In this document: piece after piece, positions 1 to 9,229 of the stretch
How the letters are laid out: every line of letters starts with the position of its first letter
How positions within the stretch are numbered: the stretch's first letter is position 1
Assembly (NCBI GenBank): GCA_963698995.1
Contig: CAVOTD010000122.1
Span: 1-64,000, forward strand
DNA length: 64,000 nt
Direction of reading: 5' to 3'
Source of the DNA: AP-15 sp963698995
GTDB taxonomy: Bacteria; Pseudomonadota; Alphaproteobacteria; ATCC43930; CGMCC-115725
Made by a program: the position numbers and the translations under genes
The notes under the pieces: model-generated
Databases searched by the model: none
Seen by the model: the letters and a program-made list of their open reading frames with translations, nothing else
Told to the model about the DNA's origin: nothing

Positions 1-998
1 CGGCCGTAACGCAGCAATCGATGGCTTTGCCCGCATCCCATCGATAGCGGGCCCGCGCGGCAAGGGGAATTTGCTCTCCGGCACGAACGAGCCGCATCAT
101 CTCGGCAAAGATGCCCAGCATCCGGTCGCGCCGCGCCGATTTCGGCGGCAGCCTCGGCCAGGCGATATTGCGTGAACGGATCTTCGGCGACGCGCGACTG
201 GTCGCGCAGGTTGATGCGCTTCAGCGAGACTGCTCAGAAATGCATCGAGCGCCCCCAGCGCCGCACCAATGGCAGGACCGTAATGCCATAGGGGAAGATG
301 ATGCCGAAGGGCAGCCGATAGAGCGGCGCGTGGTTTACCGCGTTGCACGGGATGGCGCAAATGAAAGGCGTCGAGATAGGAGTGCGAGCGGTATTCCGGC
401 ACGAAAGCCTCATCGACGACGAGATCCTTGCTGCCGGTGGCGCAGAGCCCGATCACATGCCAGTTGTCGTCGATGGCGTAGTCGCGACGCGGCAGCAGAA
501 ATACGCGCGCGTCGGGCGCCTGGCCCGGCTCGGCCGGCGGCACGATGATGCCGCCGAGCACGGCCCATTGGCAGAAATCGCAGCCGCTGGAAAACGACCA
601 GCGGCCGCTGAGGCGATAGCCGCCGTCGACTCTTTCTACCGTGCCGGTCGGCGCCAACGAGGTCGAGAGTTGGATGCTGGTGTCTTCGCCCCAGACGTCT
701 TCTTGCGCTTGCGGCGGAAAGATCGCCAGGAATGCCGAGTTGTGCACCCCGACAACCCCGAGCACCCAGGCGCTCGACCCGCACACCGTGCCCACTTCCA
801 TGACTGCCTGGTAGGAAGATCCGGGATCGAGCTCGTAGCCGCCGTAACGCCTCGGCTGCAATGCGCGAAAAGTCCTGCCTGCTGAAAATCTGCAAAGGTC
901 TCGTCGGGCAGCCGCCGCAATTGCTCCGCCAGCGCAGCACGCTCCTGCAGAACCGGCAGCAGCGCACGCACGCGATCGAGATAGCCTTCAGGTGTCAC
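1..998 (-). CDS. HsaA-like flavin-dependent monooxygenase (acyl-CoA dehydrogenase fold), 3' partial, frameshifted
   Basis: The product resembles the group D flavin monooxygenases with an acyl-CoA dehydrogenase fold (HsaA/HpaB-like oxygenase components), which hydroxylate aromatic or steroid-derived substrates with FMNH2 from a partner reductase. A GTG at 996-998 follows AAAGGA. The reading passes through FADFQQAGLF, then QPRRYGGYELDP, WSFSSGCDF, APLYRLPFG and finally GIFAEMMRLVRAGEQ, and is still open at position 1, so the C-terminus lies outside the window. These blocks sit in different frames. Shifts are needed near 865 (one base missing between GLF and QPRRYGG), near 345, near 250 and near 140. 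Codons between the shifts are well kept, which argues for sequence error over old decay, but a real pseudogene is possible. No reductase gene is visible. The exact substrate cannot be assigned. Confidence 0.75.
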
Positions 999-1037
999 TT
1001 CGATCCTTTCTGCTCAAGCACTAGGATGGCAACACTT

Positions 1038-1160
1038 CTACGTACCGGCGAGCTGGGCGACGATCGGCGCAAACGCTCTCGCGTAGGGTTCAAAGATGGT
1101 CAGGTATGACACGCCCCAGCGCTCCCGGAGATCTTCAACCAACTCGTCGATGAGTATACT
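1038..1160 (-). pseudogene. C-terminal remnant of an LLM-class flavin-dependent oxidoreductase
   Basis: The last 35-40 codons before the TAG at 1038-1040 read as DLRERWGVSYLTIFEPY followed by AFAPIVAQLAGT. This is the typical end of F420/FMN luciferase-like monooxygenases, where a late helix with RERWG-I-SY is followed by a short AFAP-V--LAG tail. Upstream of about 1160 the frame stays open but loses any likeness to the family and base composition falls, so the barrel is missing. I infer a truncated gene cut by the DNA that carries the FkbM gene. It lies just upstream of the HsaA-like gene, which suggests that both once formed a catabolic operon. Confidence 0.5.
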
Positions 1161-1297
1161 AGATATCCGTGCCGCATCAGGACGCATAAAGCTAAAGCTA
1201 AATCTGGAGGTGAACGAGCGCCAGCTGTCTGCATGGCGCGCTCCAACGACGTCGAACGCCGCAGCGGCCAGGCGCCGCTTGCACCTGCCACCCCATA

Positions 1298-2092
1298 CTA
1301 ACACGCCAGCCGCACGTAGATAAGATTATAGCCGCGAATTAACAGTTCGAACCGTCGTTCAGCCAGCAATGTTTGGAAATTCCTGCTGGTTTCTCTCCCG
1401 GGAAATAACCAGTCATGTGGTTCAATAATAATAACCTCGGCATCATCTACCCACTCGACATTTTGCGCGAATAGATCACTTTCAAACCCTTCGATATCAA
1501 TTTTTACAAGAAAGAGCTTTACGGGCCGCTCCTGGTTGCGGATAAGCGCAGGAATCGTGACAATGGGGATGTTGCCATCTTCGCTCCGCCTCGTCTGCAC
1601 CATCCATGCTTGGTTTGCTGGATTTGTGAGCAATACCCGGCCCTCTTCGGAACCGATTGCCGCCTCGATCACCTCCACGTTTGGTAATGTGCGCGTATTC
1701 AATCGGCAAATCTCTGCATTGCTTGCATCGGGTTCAACAGCAAGCACGCGGGCTAGAGGAAATTGTCGGGAGAACCAAATCGACGCAGCCCCTACATTTG
1801 CTCCGGCGTCTATAATGATCGGGATTTGCCCAGCATCCACGGTACGTTGATAGACCTGCAGTACACGAGAGAACTGTGGGAAGCTAGACAGATCGTAGGT
1901 TTTCTCTTGGAATACTTCAAGAAATGCAAGCGAGTCCGAAGTCCCGATTCGTATGTAAACCTTAGTTTCTCGCTTTATAGTACTCACGTGATACTTGCGT
2001 CCGAGTATTCTTGAAATATGCCGCAACGGAAATGTGGGGCCTAATTGCGTAACGCTTCGCAAGTTCGTGTAAAAGAAATCGAGCATAGTCAT
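1298..2092 (-). CDS. FkbM family SAM-dependent methyltransferase
   Basis: About 264 residues from the ATG at 2090-2092 (MTMLDFFYTN). The frame is open up to 2260, so a longer N-terminus cannot be excluded. The SAM-binding motif I is IIDAGANVGAASIWF, followed by the acidic VLAVEPDASN. The FkbM hallmark VKIDIEGFE comes later, and IIIEPHDW is near the end. Family members O-methylate sugars or polyketides, often in surface polysaccharide loci. The gene is clearly AT-richer than its surroundings and is flanked by a truncated oxidoreductase on one side and a decayed integrase tail on the other, so horizontal acquisition is likely. No glycan gene is directly adjacent, and the exopolysaccharide cluster starts 12 kb away. 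Confidence 0.85.
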   Translation of the reverse strand: MTMLDFFYTNLRSVTQLGPTFPLRHISRILGRKYHVSTIKRETKVYIRIGTSDSLAFLEVFQEKTYDLSSFPQFSRVLQVYQRTVDAGQIPIIIDAGANVGAASIWFSRQFPLARVLAVEPDASNAEICRLNTRTLPNVEVIEAAIGSEEGRVLLTNPANQAWMVQTRRSEDGNIPIVTIPALIRNQERPVKLFLVKIDIEGFESDLFAQNVEWVDDAEVIIIEPHDWLFPGRETSRNFQTLLAERRFELLIRGYNLIYVRLAC

Positions 2093-2640
2093 CGTCGATA
2101 TTCCCCAGATGCTTGAGAATATGCGACCATAATGGTCCCCCTTGGCGTGCCCGGCAACAGAAATTGCGTACGCCTGTGCAGCGTTAATATCATTTTCGGC
2201 TGCTCTTGTTCGCTGCTCGGCGACGGCAATTGCCAGCGCCGCTTCGGCAGCAGAAGACACTGGCTATGATCTATATACGTATTGCACGAGATCAGTGGTT
2301 CTTTTGACCACGGTTATTGCATGGGGTAGCATCATCTCGCACAACATCCCCGGTTGCTACACGGACATAATTCAGCAAGACCAGTTAGTGAAAATCTATA
2401 TCCATTGGGCGGATACGCATCCAAATTTGCTCCATTTGGCCAAAGGTCAAGCTATGGTGCTTGCGCTAATTGATGCGTTTCCCTGTCCCAAAAAACGTGG
2501 ATGGCAGGATGAGCCGATCGCACCGCCCCCGGACGAGCTGGTCCCTACCCAGGGGCGATGAGCATAACTATGAAAATGATGGGGATTACCAAGAGGCATT
2601 AAATTTGGGTATTCAGAGGCCGAGGATGTCGTCAACCATG
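2093..2640. other. Gene-poor, AT-richer intergenic stretch
   Basis: No convincing coding frame was found on either strand. The short open frames here have no recognisable motif, no good ribosome binding site and no codon bias like the neighbours. The low GC matches the FkbM gene and contrasts with the flanks, so this is probably part of the same acquired segment. The first 168 bases are open in the FkbM frame and could encode an N-terminal extension of that protein. Confidence 0.5.
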
Positions 2641-2860
2641 CGCTGGAGGAGATAGCGGAAACGTTGACTGTCCACTATCTTGATAACGTTCGCGTTACTG
2701 TCAGTAGGCTGCACCAGGCTCTCTAGATGGCTCGCTAACGCTTGTAGCGCATTGCGGCGCTCTTCCTTGTATTGCGACCGGTTGTAGATGCGGCAATACC
2801 GCTGACCACCCGCTGGTGTGGTTAAGCACCTTATCGACCACCTCGCCAACTCTTGGCGAC
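2640..2860 (-). pseudogene. Decayed C-terminus of a phage-type tyrosine recombinase (integrase)
   Basis: In one frame the reverse strand gives VVDKVLNHTSG. After a one-base shift it gives YCRIYNRSQYKEERRNALQ, ending with LASHLESLV. The order VLNH, then YNR-Y---R--AL--W/A-HL, matches the end of Alphaproteobacterial phage integrases, where the tyrosine nucleophile is the Y of the YNR motif. Nothing upstream can be read as the rest of the catalytic domain. This is therefore a broken tail left by an old mobile element, consistent with the atypical composition of the neighbouring FkbM gene. Recognition rests on motif order only. Confidence 0.5.
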
Positions 2861-3062
2861 GATGCCGGCACCCGTCAGCGCAGCCGAAGCGACGACGCGA
2901 CAGTCGCACGCTCGCGTGCACCAGCATCGGGTAGCGGAAATCGACCCTCCGAGTTGGCACGAACGTGCTCAACAACGCTTCGGATGAAGCCCTTCCGGTT
3001 TGGCGTGAATGTCGGACCGTCCGGCTCGCGGGGCGAGTGGGTGGCGAAGGCGAATACGCTCG

Positions 3063-4284
3063 TTAGCCCAAGGGCCCTTGGAAGACCTGGTCGACATAGG
3101 TGTCGGAGAGCGGCTCCAGCACCTCCGGCCAGGCGCCGTTTACCCGGCGCCGCTCCGAGGCCGGCCGCACCCGGCCGTCCCAACCGATCTGTTCCATATA
3201 GTAATAGAGCTGGATGCAGTGGCCGTCGGGGTCGAGTGCGAAAGCCGCGTAGTCGATGCCCGGGTAGAGTTCTGGCGGTATCGCATCGATGAAGGTGACG
3301 CCATGCGCCTTCAGGAACGCAACCGCCTCGCGCAATTGGGCGTAGCTGCCGACCTCCACCCCGAACGACATGCAGGTGGTGTGTGCGCTGAGGCCTAAAG
3401 CACCGCGCAGTTCTCTCGGGAACAACCCGACGCTATGGTGCTCGGCGCCGCAGCGCAGAAACACGCAGCGGGCGCCGCGGTATACCGTCTCTTCGCTCCT
3501 GACGAAACCAAGACGCTCGGTATAGAAGCTTTCGGCTCGTCCGACGTCTTCGACAAAGAGCCCGACCGGCCCGACTTTGGTGATTTTGAAGGGCCGCGGC
3601 AGCAGCACGCCTTCGACATCAAATTTCGCGGCTAAAGTCTGCTGCGGACGGTGACCCGACAAGAACGTCGATGTCTTTTTCGCGCGCCTCCGCCACTTCG
3701 GTCGCTTCCGACATCTGTGGTAGGGCGGGTTTTTCGTTGAAGCCGCGGTAATACATGTCGCGCGGCTTGCTCAGCTGGTTCCAGCCGACCTGCTCGATGC
3801 CGTAATAAAATTCGTTCGTGTGGCCGTCCGGATCGTAGACGTAGACGTGCCAATTGCTGCCTGGCATGTCGCGTCCGACCCGCTGGATGCGGACCTGCTG
3901 TTCCTCAAAATAACTGTGGGCGTCGACGATCTCTTTGAGGCTGCCGCATTGCCAGGTGATCTGGTTGATCGTCACTTCGGGCGCGAATTTGCGATCGGCG
4001 CGATGATCCATGACCCGCTTCGGGAACAGAACAAAGGCGTGATGGTCGGTCCCGTAGCGCATGAAATAGCCACGCGGGTCGCCCAAATCGGAATCCTTTG
4101 GGAACCACGGCGCATGCGAGAAGTCGAGTGTGTCAGATGCGGTGAAGCCGAGCAGGTCGCCGTAGAATTCGCGGCCCTCTGGCAGCTTCTCGACATTGAA
4201 ACCAAAATGGCCAAGGCGGCGAACCTTGAACGGCCGCGGTAGAAAGATGCCGCCGACATCATAGCGCTGGGCAACGGCTGACAT
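3063..4284 (-). CDS. Two-domain VOC family protein (glyoxalase/extradiol dioxygenase-like), one frameshift
   Basis: The ATG at 4282-4284 follows GAGGGAA. Correcting one extra base near 3664 gives about 406 residues. Two VOC domains follow each other, each opened by the same linker (LPRPFK). Domain 1 shows the usual metal set: His26 in GHFGF, His in DHHAFVLF and Glu in NEFYYG. Domain 2 has VGPVGLF, EHHSVGLF and CIQLYYY, so two of three ligands are replaced. Family members are metal-dependent dioxygenases, isomerases or resistance proteins acting on small, often aromatic compounds. Divergent from the Frc-like gene and 1 kb from an HsaA-like gene, so a role in catabolism is plausible but unproven. 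A TTG in the shifted frame could suggest two proteins, but the shared architecture favours one. Confidence 0.8.
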
Positions 4285-4383
4285 GATCGAATTCCCTCGC
4301 TTGCTAGCGATGCGTTCAGCGGCAATTATCCCATTCTCTTGTTGCGCCGCCAAGCGCGGCCGGCTTCCGAAGGAGAAGCGCTG

Positions 4384-5593
4384 ATGAGCCAGGCTCTCGA
4401 AGGTATCCGCGTGATCGATTTCACGCACGACCAGGCAGGCCCGTCCTGCACCCAGATGCTGGCCTGGCTCGGCGCCGATGTGATCAAGATCGAGCGCCCG
4501 CCGCACGGTGACCGGGCACGGCGATTATGGAACAGCGATAACCCGGACCTCGACAGCTTCTTTTTTCTGCTGCTCAACAGTAACAAGCGCAGCACTGTCA
4601 TCAATCTGCGGGCCGATGAAGGCAAGGAGGCCGCGCGCCGGCTGATCCGCGACGCCGACATCATCGCCGAGAACCTCGGACCCGGCGTTATGGAGCGATT
4701 AGGCCTCGGCTATGAAGCGGTCAAGACGCTCAACCCACGCCTGATCTATGCTTCCGTGAAGGGCTTTGGCTCCTACGGCCCGTACAGCGGCTTCAAATGT
4801 TTCGAGCCGGTCGCACAAGCGACCTCGGGGGCAATGAGCGTCACTGGCGAGGCGGGTGGCCCGCCGATGGTCAACGGCGCCAACATCGGGGATTCCGGCA
4901 CCGGGATGCATCTTGACGATCGCCATTCTCGCCGCGCTGGTGCAGCGCCACGGCACGGGCCGGGGTCAGCTCGTCGAAGTGGCGATGCAGGAGGCGGTGC
5001 TGAACCTGACGCGGGTCAAGTACACGCAAACATTGGCGACCGGCCGACCGCTCGACCGCACCGGCAACCGCTCGGCGACCGGCGGCTGGTCCGATCTGCT
5101 GCGCTGCGCAGGCAGCGGGTCGAACGACTACGTCTACATGATCATCCCGCCCGACAATCCGGAGATGTTCGAGGCGGTGACCGAAGTGATCGGGCGCCCC
5201 GATCTGCGCACTGACGACCGCTTCGCCACGCCGCCGGCGCGGGCCCGCAACGGGGCGGCGCTGACCGCCGAGATCGAGCGCTGGACGGCACAGCGCGACA
5301 AGCGCGAGGTCATGACAGCGTTCGCCAGGCGCGGCATCGTGTGCGGCGCGGTGCTCGACACCGCCGAAGTGCTCGGCGATCCGCATCTGCGCGAGCGCGA
5401 GACGATCTTCGACCTCGACCATCCGACGCGCGGCCGGTTCTCGGTGATCGGCTGCCCGGTCCGCCTCTCGGATTCACCCGTCGCCGCCAGGCGCGCGCCG
5501 CTCAAGGGCGAGCACACCGAGGAGGTGCTGCGCAGTCTGGCCGGCTACACGCCGGAAGAAATCCGGCGGCTGCGCGAAAGCAATGTCGTCTGA
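4384..5593 (+). CDS. Family III CoA-transferase (CaiB/BaiF; formyl-CoA transferase-like), one frameshift
   Basis: The ATG at 4384 is preceded by AAGGAGAAG. One extra T near 4912 must be removed (ATGCATCTT for ATGCATCTG), giving about 402 residues. The N-terminal block IRVIDFTHDQAGP, the ADVIKIERP strand, and Asp170 in GANIGDSGTG are as in formyl-CoA:oxalate CoA-transferase, where the equivalent Asp forms the acyl anhydride. SGSNDYVYMIIPPD resembles the Frc loop. The enzyme moves CoA between carboxylic acids. A ThDP enzyme follows 113 bases downstream on the same strand, an order like that of frc-oxc loci. That partner looks like a generic acetolactate-synthase-type protein, so oxalate as substrate is only a guess. 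Confidence 0.87.
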
Positions 5594-5601
5594 CTACTTA
5601 C

Positions 5602-5686
5602 CTCGTCATTCCCGCGAAAGGGGGAATCCCGGGCCGCAGGTCTCGACCGCCCGCCCTGGACCCCCGCCTCCGCGGGGGTGACGAGA
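5602..5686. repeat. Dispersed palindromic repeat, copy 1
   Basis: A leading TCGTCATTCCCGCG block and a closing CGCGGGGGTGACGAG block form an 85-base imperfect inverted repeat. CCTGGACCCCCGC lies in the second arm. Related copies occur at 34465-34551, 49551-49634 and 57838-57906, always outside genes. This copy sits between the CoA-transferase and the ThDP enzyme. It could form a strong hairpin in the mRNA, reducing read-through or protecting a 3' end. Such REP-like elements are common in Alphaproteobacteria. Confidence 0.85.
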
Positions 5687-5705
5687 ACCTCGGAAGGAGT
5701 CCAAG

Positions 5706-7398
5706 GTGAGTGAACAAGGATCGATGAACGGCGCCGAATGGCTGGCGCGGGCGCTGGCCGGGGCCGGAACGACACATGTCTTTTTCGTCGAATCGGTATT
5801 GCGCCGCACCCTTTTGCAACTGGGCGATCTCGGCGTTGCGCGGGTGCTCGCCCACACCGAGAAGGCGGCAGCCTATATGGCTGACGGGTACGCCCGCATC
5901 GCCGGAAGGCCGGGGGTGTGCATGGCGCAATCGGTCGGCGCCGCCAATTTGGCGTCCGGGCTGCAGGACCCGTATCTCGGGCGCAGCCCGGTGGTCGCGT
6001 TGACCGGCCGCAAGGAGCCCTCGTTCCAGCATCGCAACGCCTATCAGGAAATCGCCCATGCGCCTTTGTTCGCCGCGGTGACGAAATTCTCAACTCCGGT
6101 CGAATTCGACAACCGAGCTGCCGCGGCTGTTGCGTCATGCGTGGCGCGCCGCATTGGCGGAAACGCCGTGCCCGACCCATCTCGACTTCTCCGGGCTGCA
6201 GGGCGATGTAATCGAGCTCGGCCAAACCTCCGAGCCGCCCGTCATCGATCCGGAGGCGCGGCGCATCCCGGCGCACCGGCCGGTCGCCGATGCCGCCGAC
6301 ATCGAGCGCGCCGCCGCGGCGCTGATCGGCGCGAGCCGCGTCGCGATCGTCGCCGGCGACGGCGCGGCCGCCTCGCAAGCCGGGCCGGAGGTGCTCGCCT
6401 TGGCCGAGGCATTGCAGGCGCCGGTCGCCACCACGCTCGGCGCCCGCGGCATCATCCCGACCCGGCACCGGCTGTCGGCCGGTGTCGCCGGCAGCTATTC
6501 CGCCCCGCCGGCCAACCGCATCGTGCACGGTGCCGATCTCGTGCTGTTTGTCGGGTGCGATACAGGCGACCAGGTCACCTTGAACTGGACCGTGCCGTCG
6601 CGCGACACAACGATCGTGCAGATCGACGCCAATCCGCTCGAGATCGGCCGCAGCTACCCGAAGACGACGGGTGTCGTCGGCGACCCGAAGGCGACGTTGG
6701 CCCGGCTCAACCAGGTCGTCGGCAAGCCGGAGCGCGACTCTGGGTTTGCCGAAGAGGCGGCGCGCATCGTCGCCGATTGGCGCGCCACGATGACCCCACT
6801 GACCGAGAACGACACCGCGCCGATCCGGGTCGAACGGCTGTGCGCCGAGGTCACCCGGGCATTGCCGTCCGACGGCATATTAGTGGCGGACACCGGGTAT
6901 TCCGGGATCTGGACCGGGACGATGATCGAGCTCAACGGCGCCGGGCAGACCTATTTGCGAGCGGCGGGATCGCTCGGCTGGTCGTTTCCAGCCTCGCTCG
7001 GCGCGAAATGCGCGGCCCCCAAGCGGGCCGTGCTGTGCTTTACCGGGGATGGCGGTTTTTACTATCACCTCGCGGAATTGGAGTCGGCACGGCGTTGCGG
7101 CATTCCGGTCACCGTCGTCGTCAACAACAATTCCGGCTTCGGCCAGAATTTGACCGGCGTCCGCCGGGTCGCCGGCAACCGGCCGGGCCGCGGTGAGGAG
7201 CTGATCCGCTTTGGCCCGACCGATTTCACGGCGGTCGCGCGGAGCTTTGGCGTCCGCGGCATCCGGGTCGAGCGGCCGGCCGAGATCGCGCCGGCCCTGG
7301 CCGAGGCGCTCGGAGCTGGGGAACCCGTCGTGGTCGACGTCGTGACCGATCTCGAGCCGCGCGCCCCCGAGCCGTGGGCACCGGGACGGAACGGGTAA
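5706..7398 (+). CDS. Thiamine-diphosphate-binding enzyme (acetolactate synthase/oxalyl-CoA decarboxylase superfamily), one frameshift
   Basis: A GTG at 5706 with GGAAGGAG upstream, or an ATG at 5724, starts the reading. Removing one extra base near 6115 (DNRA becomes DTELPRLLRHAW) gives about 563 residues. The N-terminal pyrimidine-binding domain has the catalytic Glu in HTEKAAAYMADGYAR. The central domain follows, and the C-terminal ThDP domain has GDGGFYY with a later VVNNNSGFG, the GDG-NN motif that binds Mg-diphosphate. Enzymes of this fold decarboxylate 2-oxoacids or oxalyl-CoA. It is encoded directly after a formyl-CoA-transferase-like gene. I see no small regulatory subunit, so it is probably not the biosynthetic acetolactate synthase. 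Confidence 0.85.
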
Positions 7399-7422
7399 GG
7401 AATACAGCGCCAGGAGAACCGC

Positions 7423-7547
7423 ATGGCACTGCGCTTGGTCGTTGGACGGCCGTGTTCGTGCGGACCGTCAGCGACGAAGAGGTGGAGTTCGCCGCCGATA
7501 TCCTGAAGCAATACGTTCCGATCACAATCGAGGTCGTGCCGCTATAG
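7423..7547 (+). CDS. Possible small protein, about 41 aa, frameshifted
   Basis: An ATG at 7423 lies 6 bases after AGGAGAAC, 25 bases past the ThDP enzyme, and starts MALR. The plausible protein body is in the next frame: WTAVFVRTVSDEEV, then ADILKQYVPITIEVVPL and TAG at 7545-7547. One missing base joins the two parts into 41 residues. I do not recognise the family. A good ribosome site and tight spacing suggest it is the last gene of the upstream operon. It could equally be chance. Confidence 0.3.
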
Positions 7548-7587
7548 GAGGGGCCGTCGACGCCGGTTGCGCGATAGCAGCGCCGCA

Positions 7588-8361
7588 CTATCGCGGCGCG
7601 CCCACCAGGCTGGCTAATACCGGGTCGAGGCGCGAGGTCATCAAGAAGTAGCCGCGCGCGCTCAGATGCAGGCGGTCGGGTGAAATCGCGGCCGACAGCC
7701 GTCCCTCATCATCCAGCAACACACTCCCGATATCGGCGTAGAAGATGTGCTGGCCGTCGGCGCAGTCGCGGATCAGCCGATTGACGCGCTCGCCGGCGAG
7801 GCGCAGCTTGGCCGTTGGGGACGCCTCTCTGGGCAATAACGCCAGCAGCAAAATCCGCGCTTCCGGAAGGCGCCGGCGGAGCAATTCGAGATCGGCTCGA
7901 ATACCGTCCGCGGTTAGCTCGGGCGAGCGGCCGGACCCGATATCGTTTGCGCCGATCAGCAGAATTACCGCTCTCGGTGGAGGTCCCGCTAAATTGCCAT
8001 TCTCCAACCGCCATAACAGGTGGTCGGTGCGATCGCCGACGATGCCGGCGTTGAGCACGCCATGCGGCACCAGGTGCTTTTCCCAAAGGTCGAGATTCCA
8101 CCCTTCGGTCAACGAATCGCCGAGGAACAGAACCGCCGGCGGCGTGGTTCTGACCGCCTGGTTAATCCGATCCAGCCGTTCGAGGGCATGCCGGCTACTG
8201 CGCGGCGTCGCATGCGGTAGCTCTCCGCGTGAAAAACGGGCGCATCGTAGCGTCTCCTCGGCGGAGGCCGTGGCGCCCGCGACGATAGCGACGAGCGTCG
8301 TCAGCAGCACGAACATGAAATAATGACCCCGGCGCATAAGCCGCGGATCGCTGCTCGACAT
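7588..8361 (-). CDS. SGNH/GDSL-type hydrolase, exported
   Basis: About 257 residues. Three Met codons (8361, 8337, 8316) lie before one hydrophobic export segment ending ATASAEE. The first has a weak AGG upstream, so the start is uncertain. Block I is FLGDSLTEGW (catalytic Ser), block III IGANDIGSG (oxyanion Asn) and block V DRLHLSARGY (catalytic Asp and His). The layout resembles platelet-activating-factor acetylhydrolase-like esterases. The enzyme should be periplasmic or membrane-tethered and cleave esters of lipids or acetylated sugars. It is divergent from the diiron-type gene with a 102-base shared upstream region. Confidence 0.88.
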   Translation of the reverse strand: MSSSDPRLMRRGHYFMFVLLTTLVAIVAGATASAEETLRCARFSRGELPHATPRSSRHALERLDRINQAVRTTPPAVLFLGDSLTEGWNLDLWEKHLVPHGVLNAGIVGDRTDHLLWRLENGNLAGPPPRAVILLIGANDIGSGRSPELTADGIRADLELLRRRLPEARILLLALLPREASPTAKLRLAGERVNRLIRDCADGQHIFYADIGSVLLDDEGRLSAAISPDRLHLSARGYFLMTSRLDPVLASLVGAPR

Positions 8362-8463
8362 ATACCTGCCGACCGGGCTTGCACTGCCGGCGGGCACCCT
8401 TTCCCGTGCCGCCCCTCGCCCGCTATGCTGGTTGAAATGATCTTTGTCGCGGGAGGTAATGAA

Positions 8464-9228
8464 ATGGCACGAAACGGCAATTTCGGCTCGTCGATCCCGA
8501 TCACCGATCGCATATTGGCGATCCGCGACCGCTGGCACACCAAGCGGCATCCGTTCTTTCTCGCCTTTGGTGAAGGAAAGTTGCCCTTGAAGGCATTAGG
8601 CCGCTATCAGGCGCTTCATTACCACTTCGTATCGCGGGCCTTGGCAAGTTTTGGGCTGCTCTATGCGCGGGGCTACCAATTTGAAGACGTCCGCAAGATG
8701 ATCGCCGAGAACATCGCAGAAGAAGAAGGGCTCAAAGCGATCCCCGAGCCGGGCCACGAACCGCATGACCACAACGAGCTGATCCTGCGCTTCTGTCGTG
8801 CCGCCGGTCTCACCGATGATGAAGTAAGAAACACAAAGATGCCGCCCGCCTGGTGGGCGCGCTCGCTTTACATGTACCAGACGACAGCGAACGAGCCGGT
8901 CGGCGTCATCCTGGCGATGCAGACGACCCAAGAGGGCCAGATGCCGGGGCTGATCAGCGAGGTCCTGCTGCCCGCTTTCGAGAAGCATTACGGCTTCAAG
9001 CGCAACTCCCCGGAGATCGAGTTCTTCACCGAGCACGACGCTGCCGATGTCGAGCACAGCCGCCGCCAAATCGAGCTGTGCGGCAGGCATCTGAAATCGC
9101 CTGAGCTCGAAGCCCGCGCCGAACGGGTCGCGGAGGAGATCTGCGAGCTGCGCTGGGCTTCGATTTCCGAGCTCTACCGCTCGGAGGTACTAGGTGAGAA
9201 GGAGATCCTGCCGCCGGGCGTGGGATAG
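8464..9228 (+). CDS. Heme-oxygenase-like iron-containing redox enzyme (TenA/PqqC/CADD superfamily)
   Basis: 254 residues from the ATG at 8464, with GGGAGGTAATG just upstream. The all-helical protein shows ligands like those of heme-oxygenase-like diiron oxidases: Glu in AEEEG (about 86-88), His103 in HDHNEL, Glu157 in TQEGQMP, and His191, Asp195 and His198 in EHDAADVEHS. The last trio has the H-x3-D-x2-H spacing known in this superfamily. Members oxidatively process amino acids, fatty acids or cofactors. PqqC and TenA relatives lack the full set, so a metal enzyme is the better guess here. Neighbours (SGNH hydrolase, transketolase-like gene) do not reveal a substrate. Confidence 0.75.
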   Translation: MARNGNFGSSIPITDRILAIRDRWHTKRHPFFLAFGEGKLPLKALGRYQALHYHFVSRALASFGLLYARGYQFEDVRKMIAENIAEEEGLKAIPEPGHEPHDHNELILRFCRAAGLTDDEVRNTKMPPAWWARSLYMYQTTANEPVGVILAMQTTQEGQMPGLISEVLLPAFEKHYGFKRNSPEIEFFTEHDAADVEHSRRQIELCGRHLKSPELEARAERVAEEICELRWASISELYRSEVLGEKEILPPGVG

Positions 9229-9229
9229 G

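Noticed and set aside
2142..2561. 139-codon plus-strand frame after the FkbM gene
   Set aside because: It runs antisense through the FkbM N-terminal extension and has no coding bias or motif.
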